From Baffinella frigidus (Eukaryota; Cryptophyceae; Cryptomonadales; Baffinellaceae), in the NCBI GenBank assembly GCA_026770585.1, contig MU646497.1:530974-541565 (forward strand): a stretch of 10,592 nucleotides of DNA, in the 5' to 3' direction. Positions within the stretch are counted from its first letter, which is position 1. Each line of letters begins with the position of its first letter. The position numbers were made by a program, and so were the translations under genes. The notes under the pieces are model-generated. The model saw only the letters and a program-made list of their open reading frames with translations, searched no databases and was not told the DNA's origin. Below, piece by piece: positions 5,435 to 10,592 of this stretch.

Positions 5435-6112
5435 CGTGCCCGGCGAGTGTGGTGAGGGTGAGCGATGTGCGGTGAGCGTGATGAGGTTGTGAGGTGAGCG
5501 TTGTGAGGTGAGCGTGATGAGGTTGTGAGGTGAGCGTTGTGAGGTGAGCGTGATGAGGTTGTGAGGTGAGCGTGGTGATGTGAGCGTGGTGAGGTTGAGC
5601 GTGGTGAGGTGAGCGTTGTGAGGTGAGCGTTGTGAGGGTGAGCGTGATGAGGGTGAGCGTAGTGAGGTGAGCGTTGTGAGGTGAGCGTTGTGAGGGTGAG
5701 CGTGATGAGGGTGAGCGTAGTGAGGTGAGCGTTGTGAGGTGAGCGTTGTGAGGTGAGCGTGGTGAGGGTGAGCGTTGTGAGGCGAGCGTTGTGAGGTGAG
5801 CGTGATGAGGTTGTGGGGTGAGCGTTGTGAGGGTGAGCGTTGTGAGGTGAGCGTTGTGAGGGTGAGCGTTGTGAGGTGAGCGTTGTGAGGTGAGCGTCGT
5901 GAGGGTGAGCGTGGTGAGGGTGAGCGTTGTGAGGGTGTGCTTTGTGAGGGTGAGCGTGGTGAGGTGAGCGTGGTGAGGGTGAGCGTTGTGAGGGTGAGCG
6001 TTGTCAGGTGAGCGTTGTGAGGTGAGCGTGGTGAGGGTGAGCGATGTCAGGTGAGCGTTGTCAGGTTAGCGTTGTCAGGTGAGCGTTGTGAGGGTGAGTG
6101 TTGTGAGGTGAG
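5426..6112. repeat. GTGAGGTGAGCG minisatellite growing from a donor site
   Basis: Starting at the donor of exon i, about 690 bp consist of units such as GTGAGGTGAGCGTT and GTGAGGGTGAGCGTG, with lengths varying by 1-3 bases. Nearly every unit contains GGTGAGCG, a close match to the donor itself (AAGGTGAGCG). G/T asymmetry between strands is strong, so G-rich secondary structure is possible. Entirely within intron 9 of gene 1; the short minus-strand frame at 6047-6235 is not a gene. Confidence 0.92.
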
Positions 6113-6187
6113 TTTGCCCTGGGTGCAATCTCCTCGGTTGCCAGCCGCTGGCAGGTTGACCCAGAAAGTGCCTCTGGTTGGCAAAGG

Positions 6188-6240
6188 GTTCCTTCCACTA
6201 CTATTCCTTCCACTACTACACAGGGTTCCTTCCACTACTG
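6188..6240. repeat. TTCCTTCCACTACTA short tandem repeat
   Basis: Three copies of GGTTCCTTCCACTACT or its truncated form precede element G1. The last copy runs into the TA at the tip of G1. Confidence 0.8.
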
Positions 6241-6345
6241 TAGCCCTTAAGTGGCCATGCCGACAAATTTGAGGGCCAAGAGGTCTTAGGCAGGTCCTAG
6301 GGCCCTACGGTAGGGCGTATGAGTCTACTGGCCACTTGAGGGATA
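6241..6345. mobile_element. Foldback element G1 (family G)
   Basis: Ends are TAGCCCTTAAGTGGCC and GGCCACTTGAGGGATA, imperfect inverted repeats with TA at both tips. The core has GGTCCTAGGGCCCTACGGTA, almost identical to the G2 and G3 cores and related to family A. No coding capacity. Lies in intron 9 of gene 1. Confidence 0.85.
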
Positions 6346-6528
6346 CACGCAACCGCACCCCTCCCAAGACCACTACAGGGCCCCATACCGGCCCACTGTA
6401 TATCGGCCTTCTGTAGGGTCCAGGGGCTGGCGTTGTTCTATCATCGAGATACTACGCTGTGAAGAGCTGCATTTTGGACCACCGATGCACGTTGCTGTTG
6501 GTGATGCAGCAACAGGGCCCTATCGGCC

Positions 6529-6651
6529 TACAGGGGTACCTCGCTCATAAGAAACCGCCTCCCCCCAGGACTCTACAGTAGGGCTATGCCTAGGGTCCTA
6601 CGGCGAACCTAGGGAGGGGGGGCGGTTTCTTATGAGCGAGGTACCCCTGTA
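6529..6651. mobile_element. Foldback element A3 (family A)
   Basis: The most intact A copy: arms start TACAGGGGTACCTCGCTCAT and continue to GAAACCGCC, perfectly matched on the right, ending CCCCTGTA at 6651. Core words are CTACAGTAGGGCTATGCC and CCTAGGG. It joins copies one and two of the composite satellite. Confidence 0.92.
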
Positions 6652-6780
6652 CTGCAGGGTCCAGAGGCTGGCGTCGTTCTAAAACCGAGACACTGAGCTG
6701 CCACAGAACAGCAATTTCTTTCCACCGAGGTACGTTGCCGTGTGGTGTGCAGCAACTCGCCCGGGCAGACGGACGGCGGC

Positions 6781-6901
6781 TACAGGGGTACCACTCTCAC
6801 AAGAAACCGCACCCCCCCTAGGACCACCGTAGGACCCTAGGAATAGGCCTACTGTAGGGTCCTAGGAGGGGGCGGTTTCTCATGAGCGAGGTACCCCTTT
6901 A
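6781..6901. mobile_element. Foldback element A4 (family A)
   Basis: The left arm TACAGGGGTACCACTCTCAC has diverged from the consensus CTCGCTCAT, while the right arm keeps ATGAGCGAGGTACCCC. The core orientation (CCTAGGACCACCGTAGG, then CCTACTGTAGGG) is reversed relative to A3, as expected if the core can flip or the element inserted in either direction. Confidence 0.88.
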
Positions 6902-7012
6902 CCGTATATCGGCCTTCTGTAGGGACCAGGGGCTGGCGTTGTTCCAAAATCGAGATAGTACGTTGTAACGCACTGCCTTTTTGCCGTTGGGAGATGCAGC
7001 AACACGCCCGGG

Positions 7013-7116
7013 TATCCCTCAAGTGACCAGTAGGCTCATACGCCCTACCGTAGGGCCCTAGGACCTGCCTAGGGCTTCCACGGGCGATTATTCGCCCGTT
7101 GGTCACTTACGGGATA
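7013..7116. mobile_element. Foldback element G2 (family G) in a satellite unit
   Basis: Ends TATCCCTCAAGTGACCAG and GGTCACTTACGGGATA. The core is CGCCCTACCGTAGGGCCCTA, reversed relative to G1. The right part has gained a CGGGCGATTATTCGCCCG palindrome (7081-7098). The sequence on either side (CGCCCGGG and ACGGACGGCGG) is nearly continuous in the previous unit (6767-6779), where only CAG separates the two. This defines the insertion point, with TA on both sides. Confidence 0.88.
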
Positions 7117-7130
7117 ACGGACGGCGGCTG

Positions 7131-7257
7131 ACACTCTCGACCCCCGGACAGGACCCCCCTAGGACCACCGGAGGACCCTAGGAATAGGCCTACTGCAGGG
7201 TTCAGGAGGGGCGGTTTCTTACAAGCGAGGTACCCCTGTAACACTCTCGACCCCCGG
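7131..7257. mobile_element. Element A5, family A copy with replaced left arm
   Basis: The core and right arm (GGCGGTTTCTTACAAGCGAG to CCCCTGTA at 7240) belong to family A and match A4. The left arm is replaced by ACACTCTCGACCCCCGG (7131-7147), which also occurs as a direct repeat at 7241-7257, immediately before the acceptor of the last exon. The 3' end of intron 9 has thus been copied across the element. It can no longer fold into a full hairpin. Confidence 0.8.
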
Positions 7258-7260
7258 CAG

Positions 7261-7359
7261 GATGCCATCGTGAACAGCGAAGGCAAGATCCTGCAAATCC
7301 CGCCCCGGCCTGACGTCGGGGGCAAAGTGGGGGGCGCCAAGGGCAAGAAGCGGCGGTGA
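7261..7359 (+). CDS. Gene 1 terminal exon j, basic C-terminus
   Basis: The acceptor CCCCCGGCAG ends at 7260. The 32 codons start DAIVNSEGKILQIPPRPDVG and end GAKGKKRR before TGA at 7357-7359. Phase 0 at the start continues exon i. The Lys/Arg-rich end could be a nuclear localisation signal or a nucleic-acid or microtubule contact; this is inference from composition. Intron 9 before it is by far the longest in the gene (1,835 bp) because of the minisatellite and foldbacks. Family unrecognised. Confidence 0.78.
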   Translation, partial: DAIVNSEGKILQIPPRPDVGGKVGGAKGKKRR

Positions 7360-7362
7360 TGC

Positions 7363-7580
7363 GGGTATCTAGGCTCTAAGGGCACTTGAGGACGCAAGGT
7401 TATGAGGACGTCAAAATAGATTTACTTAGGCCTCCGAGACTCCTCGGGATTCGTGGGGGCTGTAGCGTTCAGAGTGAGGGGTGTGCGGTGTGGGTATCTA
7501 GGCTCTAAGGGCGTGTAAGGACGCAAGGTTACGAGGACGCCACTTAGGCCTTCGAAGTAGATTCACTTAGGCCTCCTAAG
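7363..7580. repeat. Two-copy repeat after the gene 1 stop codon
   Basis: GGGTATCTAGGCTCTAAGGG begins copies at 7363 and 7492. GACGCAAGGTTA, GAGGACG and CTTAGGCCTCC follow in both. This is probably 3' untranslated or flanking sequence. No polyadenylation signal stands out. From 7581 to 7646 nothing else is seen. Confidence 0.85.
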
Positions 7581-7646
7581 TAGAGAGAGTTGACTGGTAA
7601 GTGAATCGGGTGGCTGCGTCTCGGAACCGAGACTGTGGGACGGAGC

Positions 7647-7796
7647 TTATCTCAGAAAACGAGTTCTAAAACTCATTTTCTTAAGTCAATTTCCCTACAA
7701 ATTCATCAACTTATTCTTTACTCTCCGCATACGTTGACAAATTTGTAGGGGAATTGACTTAAGAAAACGAGTTTTAGAACTCGTTTTCTGAGATAA
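7647..7796. mobile_element. Foldback element E, 64-bp arms
   Basis: Arms 7647-7710 and 7733-7796 start TTATCTCAGAAAACGAGTTC and pair with only a few mismatches; the loop is 22 nt. GAGCT occurs on both sides (7643-7647 and 7797-7801), a possible 5-bp target duplication. Arm sequence 7682-7713 resembles the interior of element B. It lies between the convergent genes. Between 7797 and 8079 I see no gene or repeat. Confidence 0.88.
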
Positions 7797-8079
7797 GAGC
7801 TGAGAGTGGAGCGAATGCAAGGTCCACGCTCAAGGCTCACAACCTGAGAGGGCAGGAAACGCTGCCCTGCAGATTGATGATGTGACAGAGGCGTGAAGGA
7901 CGTAGGCGAGACGCTGTGCCGGGACTGTGAGTGAATCCAAGTCGCCTCTTCTTCTTGGCTGTTCCGCTGTAGGGTATCTCGGACACACGACCCCGCTTTT
8001 CCCCTCCGACTGCCCTAGCATTCACGGAAAAGGCCTCTACCGCAGGTCCCTAGGGGTGCGCAGGTTCGTGTATTCGGGA

Positions 8080-8201
8080 TACAGGGCTACCTCGCTCATA
8101 AGAAAGCCCCCCCCCCCTGGACCCTACGGTAAAACGATGCCTAGGGCCCTATGGTTTCCCTAGGGGGGGGGGCAGTTTCTTATGAGCGAGGTAGCCCTGC
8201 A
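8080..8201. mobile_element. Foldback element A6 (family A)
   Basis: Arms TACAGGGCTACCTCGCTCAT and ATGAGCGAGGTAGCCCTG match each other, including a GCTACC/GGTAGC change shared by both arms where other copies have GGTACC. The core has CCTACGGT and GCCTAGGGCCCTA. The same change in both arms suggests arm-to-arm correction. It lies just beyond the stop of gene 2, in its 3' flank. Confidence 0.9.
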
Positions 8202-8253
8202 CTGTACCCCTGGGCAGTGCAGGCTGTGGCTGAGGGTGCAGTGTTCATGTGTT

Positions 8254-8393
8254 TCACTTCTCCGCCTGAATCTCGCGGAGAATCTTGGGGACGAGGACGG
8301 CGAGTTCCTCGAAATCGGCGCGTTCGAGATAGACTTGCGCCGAGAGCCGCGTGTACACCACCCCCTGCCGGGATCGCGCTTGCGTCAGGGATC
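8254..8393 (-). CDS. Gene 2 terminal exon, class V aminotransferase-like C-terminus
   Basis: Read on the minus strand, the exon opens after the acceptor GGTGCAGAG, and two bases complete a Gly codon. It then reads SLTQARSRQ, GVVYTRLSAQVYLERADFEE and LAVLVPKILREIQAEK before TGA at 8256-8254. The (T)R(L/I)SAQ(V/I)Y segment followed by an acidic-aromatic-xx-Leu helix resembles the C-terminus of pyridoxal-phosphate class V aminotransferases such as SufS and isopenicillin-N-epimerase relatives; this is from memory of the family and unconfirmed. A second acceptor (CCCGGCAG, exon from 8364) exists, but it breaks the phase with the preceding exon. Confidence 0.65.
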
Positions 8394-8552
8394 CTCTGCA
8401 CCGGGGGGCCTGAATGTGCGAAAGGAAGCATGGCTTTCCTGCAGAACAAGTTCCGGTGTCCGCCTATGGCGGGAGATAAAAGACCCTTAAGGACCTGAAG
8501 GACAGGGCGTCTTGAGTCACCCTGATGCATGCACACGGGCACCTCTCACCAC

Positions 8553-8636
8553 CTTCGACGTGAATTTTGGCGTTCAGAACCGGGGTAAGGCTCATTAGAA
8601 AACAAACTCCTTCTGGAATTCCGGTGTTCGGAAAGA
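8553..8636 (-). CDS. Gene 2 internal exon (FPNTGIPEG)
   Basis: Minus strand: the acceptor CGTTGCAG precedes 84 nt that read, after two bases completing Val, FPNTGIPEGVCFLMSLTPVL and NAKIHVE, leaving one base. The donor GAAG followed by GTGGTG is at 8552. Phases match the exon at 8991 upstream and the terminal exon starting at 8393. In class V aminotransferases the stretch before the RxSAQxY motif carries a strand and a short alpha/beta unit, and LNAKIHVE could be that, by inference. Confidence 0.72.
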
Positions 8637-8678
8637 CTGCAACGACGTTCTGGGAATGACACGGGCCGCAGGAGTCGA

Positions 8679-8738
8679 GTGTGAAAACATCAAGACGAGA
8701 TCAGGATGCCTGATTTCGTCTTGATGTTTTCTCTCACA
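8679..8738. mobile_element. Short foldback F
   Basis: GTGTGAAAACATCAAGACGA (8679-8698) pairs with TCGTCTTGATGTTTTCTCTCACAC, and ATCAGG with CCTGAT, around a very short loop. About 60 bp, in an intron of gene 2. The right arm runs into the CTCACACC minisatellite. Confidence 0.8.
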
Positions 8739-8818
8739 CCGAGGCCTCTCCCTCACACCGGGCATCTCTCCTTCACACCGGGCATCTCTCCCTCACACCG
8801 GGCCTCGGTGTGAGGGAG
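8734..8818. repeat. CTCACACCGGGC minisatellite ending in its own inverse
   Basis: About four ~20-bp units with CTCTCCCTCACACCGGGC finish with GGTGTGAGGGAGAG, the reverse complement of the unit, so the array closes on itself as a hairpin. Located in the same gene 2 intron. The stretch 8819-8990 holds nothing else recognisable. Confidence 0.82.
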
Positions 8819-8990
8819 AGCCTGTGCAGCGTGTCCCGACAAGCCCCTACAGAAGACTGATAGTAGGGCCCTGCGGTAGTCATGTTGACTGACAGCACTA
8901 GTGGTCTGCAGTCTCTACGCGTCTTGGAGTGGGGTCTAAGACGATCGAGCGATATGGACTGCCCGGGCCCGGCAGGGGCTTCTGCTGCAC

Positions 8991-9033
8991 CATCTTCAAG
9001 GAATCCCTCTAGAACTGCACACCCAGACGCAGC
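8991..9033 (-). CDS. Gene 2 short internal exon
   Basis: Minus strand: the acceptor TAGAGGCAG precedes 43 nt reading AASGCAVLEGFLED plus one base, with the donor GATG followed by GTGCAG at 8990. The phase-0 start fits the exon at 9125-9184 and the phase-1 end fits the exon starting at 8636, giving ...LEDVFPNTG. A nearer acceptor (GTGTGCAG, exon from 9014) would break the phase with the upstream exon. The preceding intron is only 91 nt, the shortest in the window. Confidence 0.6.
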
Positions 9034-9124
9034 CTGCCTCTAGCATTGAGTCTTAGTGACCACGTCCGCCAGAAAGATGAGACGTGAACGCGCGAGAAAG
9101 AGAACGCGGGAGTGCGGAATGAAC

Positions 9125-9184
9125 CTGGAGGCCGCCGAGCTGGAGGGAGAGGGCGCACACGTCGTAGTCCCGCGCCAGTCGCGC
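9125..9184 (-). CDS. Gene 2 internal exon (ARLARDYDVCALSLQ)
   Basis: Minus strand: the acceptor GGTCGGCAG precedes 20 codons reading ARLARDYDVCALSLQLGGLQ, with CAG followed by GTTCAT as donor at 9124. Phase 0 at both ends. The exon start and its acceptor are copied at 9626-9655, nearly perfectly, and more loosely at 9313-9340. Only this copy continues into a full exon with donor. The other two frames give Arg/Pro-rich peptides without matching phases. Confidence 0.65.
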
Positions 9185-9440
9185 CTGCCGACCAACACTT
9201 CAACATACCGAGGTACAGTTGAATACATTCAGCATGCGACCGCACAGTTGAATATAGTGCACCCCACTCCACTTCACTTAGTAGTGACTTCTCTGGTATC
9301 AATCCAGCAACCAGCGTAGTCCCGCGCAAGACGCGCCTCCAACCAACCGTTCACGACGAACACTTGCACATCATGAGCATACCGAAAAACAGTTGAATAG
9401 TATAGAGCGTTTGCGGTAATTGTTGTCCGTTTTGGACGTG

Positions 9441-9540
9441 CGGTTTTCCGGTTTCCCGTTTTTTTAAAATGTTGTGAAGGTCGTTAAACATTGTAAATGG
9501 ACACTTCTGGCACAAATAAAAACCGGAAAACCGGAAAACA
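9441..9540. mobile_element. Foldback element H
   Basis: GGTTTTCCGGTTTCCCGTTT (from 9442) pairs with AAAAACCGGAAAACCGGAAA on the right (to 9539). An internal AATGTT...AACATT stem (9468-9492) sits in the loop. The flanks CGAACACTTGCACAT and CGAACAGTTGCACAT are direct repeats of the dispersed sequence described above. Non-coding. Confidence 0.75.
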
Positions 9541-9679
9541 CGACGAACAGTTGCACATATTGAGCATACCGACGCACAGTTGAATATATGAGTGGGGCGC
9601 ATGAGCCCCACTCGACTGCAGACGTCGTAGTCCCGCGCCAGTCGCGCCTGCCGACCGACATGCGAGCAACACTTGAATG

Positions 9680-9782
9680 TCCCTCAAGTGGCGAGCTGGT
9701 CAAATGTGACCCGCAAGAGGTCCTGGGCAGGTCCCAGGGCCCTACGGTAGGGCGTAAGAGCCTACTCGCCACTTAAGGGATA
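9680..9782. mobile_element. Foldback element G3 (family G)
   Basis: Ends TCCCTCAAGTGGCGAG and CTCGCCACTTAAGGGATA. The core GTCCCAGGGCCCTACGGTAG is in the same orientation as G1. In G1/G2 the arms read GTGGCC or GTGACC, whereas both arms here read GTGGCGAG, so the two arms changed together. Immediately outside, TTGAATGTCC and GGACATTTCAA form a second, imperfect inverted repeat. Confidence 0.87.
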
Positions 9783-9995
9783 CGGACATTTCAATATCTA
9801 TGCGCATGCCGAACAACATCCGACGAAGATTTGAAATTATTGAAGTCGACGCACAGTTGAATATAATGAGCCCCACTCCACTCCACTTAGCAGTGACTTC
9901 TCTGGTACCAATCCAGCAACCGCAACGCCTCAGCGCCCCCCTCACACGAAAGAGTCAACTCCCCGACCGTTTCTCTTCCGCTGGAATTAATAGGG

Positions 9996-10150
9996 TAACG
10001 GACTGAAAACCGGGTAGTTGGGCCTACGGTATTGACTACTGTAGGCCGTAGGGGCCTTGGGGGGGTCCCTACGAAACATCAGGTCCTAGGGGCCCTACGG
10101 CCTACCGTAGGCAATACCGTAGGCCTAACTACCCGGGTTTTAGGACGTTA
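9996..10150. mobile_element. Foldback element I, 39-bp arms
   Basis: Ends TAACGGACTGAAAACCGGGT and its partner ACCCGGGTTTTAGGACGTTA pair, continuing through GTTGGGCCTACGGTATTG. The core carries GGTCCTAGGGGCCCTACGG, the same words as families A and G, so the three may share an origin. TA sits at both tips. In a gene 2 intron. Confidence 0.88.
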
Positions 10151-10162
10151 CTTTATGAGAAC

Positions 10163-10560
10163 GACTGGCCTCGCCTGATGGTATCCAAGAGAGAAGGGAT
10201 GGCCCCGGGGCCTGGCCACACGGTGGACTACGAACCTTTCATCAAAAGTCAACTTGCCTTGAAACACTCAACGTTCAGGATTTTCTGGTGCAATTCGGTC
10301 CGAGACCTTGGCATCGGCGCTGTGGAACCGCAGCGCCCCATCGCACCCCCCCTGCCCAAATCTCCAACCCCCCGACTGTACTCTTTCGTGCTGGCACGAC
10401 TGGCATCGCCCGATGGCATCCAAAAAAAAAGGGATGGCCCCGGGGACTGGGTAGACAACCTGCATTTCGACAGCTTTCGCTGAGGTCAACGTGCCTTGAT
10501 ACACTTAACTTGCAGGATTTTCTGGTGCACGTTGGTCACGTAACACCCTGCATTCCAGCC
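10163..10560. repeat. ~233-bp duplication spanning the exon at 10307-10399
   Basis: Two copies start ACGACTGGCCTCGCCTGATG (10161) and ACGACTGGCATCGCCCGATG (10396). Both contain GGGATGGCCCCGGGG, GTCAACTTGCCTTGA or a variant, and CAGGATTTTCTGGTGCA. On the minus strand each carries a GGCCAG or TGCCAG acceptor and an AAGGTCTCGG donor. The exon lies between the duplicated acceptor and donor regions. Confidence 0.85.
10307..10399 (-). CDS. Gene 2 exon (SCQHERVQSGGW)
   Basis: Minus strand: a T/C-rich tract and GGCGATGCCAG precede 31 codons reading SCQHERVQSGGWRFGQGGCD and GALRFHSADAK. The donor AAG followed by GTCTCG is at 10306. Phase 0 at both ends fits the exon at 9125-9184. The peptide is Gly-rich with two cysteines and no motif I can name. 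Duplicate acceptor and donor copies lie on either side, so this may be one of several tandem exon versions. Confidence 0.65.
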
Positions 10561-10570
10561 CCACCGAGAC

Positions 10571-10592
10571 CTTGGCAGCCCACCGTGTGGGC
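10571..10592 (-). CDS. Possible partial gene 2 exon at the window edge
   Basis: The minus-strand GGCTGCCAAG followed by GTCTCGG at 10570 duplicates the end and donor of the exon at 10307 (GATGCCAAG, GTCTCGG). If real, the last residues would be PTRWAAK in phase 0. It could instead be only a copied donor, since the sequence stops at the window edge. Confidence 0.3.

Larger units (their letters stand above)
6398..7130. repeat. Three-copy composite satellite (unit plus family A hairpin)
   Basis: A ~130-bp unit begins TATCGGCCTTCTGTAGGG and contains GGCTGGCGTTGTTCT, CGAGATACTACG and GATGCAGCAAC. It recurs at about 6398-6528, 6652-6780 and 6902-7129. Each unit is followed at the same point by a family A hairpin (A3, A4, A5), so the repeated block is unit plus hairpin, ~250 bp. 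The third unit is split by G2 after CGCCCGGG. No exon is evident. Confidence 0.85.
9160..9925. repeat. Dispersed duplications upstream of the 9125 exon
   Basis: Three words recur in this 1.1-kb gene 2 intron. CGTAGTCCCGCGCCAGTCGC occurs at about 9165 and 9628. GACGCACAGTTGAATATA or a variant occurs near 9238, 9386, 9572 and 9850. CCCCACTCCACTTCACTTAG continuing to AATCCAGCAACC occurs at 9262-9312 and 9871-9921. A near-palindrome GAGTGGGGC...GCCCCACTC lies at 9590-9614. Repeat copies are interleaved with elements H and G3. Confidence 0.8.

Noticed and set aside
8402-8409. 8-nt micro-exon (GCCCCCCG) that would also fix the gene 2 phase
   Set aside because: It would need a 37-nt intron and an extreme micro-exon. 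Starting the terminal exon at 8393 gives the same phase more simply.
8180-8542. Overlapping open frames on both strands at the gene 2 end
   Set aside because: They shadow the terminal exon in other frames; only the frame giving TRLSAQVY has an acceptor, a stop and consistent phase.
404-10150. Foldbacks as bacterial terminators or tRNA genes
   Set aside because: Arms are far too long and too perfect, with no U-tract or cloverleaf. Family copies with TA tips indicate mobile foldbacks.

Overview
The window looks like nuclear DNA of a microbial eukaryote, most likely a GC-rich unicellular alga or related protist. It contains no long open reading frame and no bacterial-type gene. What can be read instead are short exons (43-219 nt), rich in G and C at third codon positions and bounded by GT...AG splice sites. 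Between them lie introns packed with repeats. A degenerate TTTAGGG tract (plant/alga/dinoflagellate telomere type) and the crowd of short foldback elements fit such a lineage. The species cannot be fixed from sequence alone. A dinoflagellate or another introner-bearing alga is only a guess.

Two convergent genes can be partly reconstructed. Gene 1 (plus strand) enters from the left. Its exons are 320-378, 1063-1281, 1437-1490, 1974-2049, 2603-2719, 3211-3284, 3907-3984, (4516-4533, uncertain), 5363-5425 and 7261-7359. Every junction keeps one open frame, giving about 284 residues and a lysine/arginine-rich C-terminus. I do not recognise the protein. Gene 2 (minus strand) enters from the right with exons 10307-10399, 9125-9184, 8991-9033, 8553-8636 and 8254-8393, also in one consistent frame of 139 residues plus stop. 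Its last exon resembles the C-terminus of class V (SufS / isopenicillin-N-epimerase-like) aminotransferases, a tentative call. About 0.9 kb of repeat-rich DNA separates the two stop codons.

The introns are the striking part. They hold at least fourteen foldback elements of roughly 60-280 bp with long, nearly perfect inverted arms and no coding capacity. Family A has six copies at 404-685, 4569-4685, 6529-6651, 6781-6901, 7131-7257 and 8080-8201. Family G has three copies at 6241-6345, 7013-7116 and 9680-9782. Singletons B, C, D, E, F, H, I, J, K, L and M make up the rest. Several end in TA, one is nested in another, and one begins exactly at a 5' splice site.

A second theme is local duplication of splice junctions. 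Intron end plus exon start is tandemly copied at 1291-1467, 1588-2003, 3054-3242, 7131-7260, around 9184 and at 10163-10560. One exon (5363-5425) is present with both splice sites as an inverted copy 60 bp away. The 5' splice site after that exon runs directly into a ~690-bp minisatellite whose unit is itself a GTGAGCG donor-like sequence. Together these suggest introns that grow by foldback insertion and by amplification of their own splice signals.
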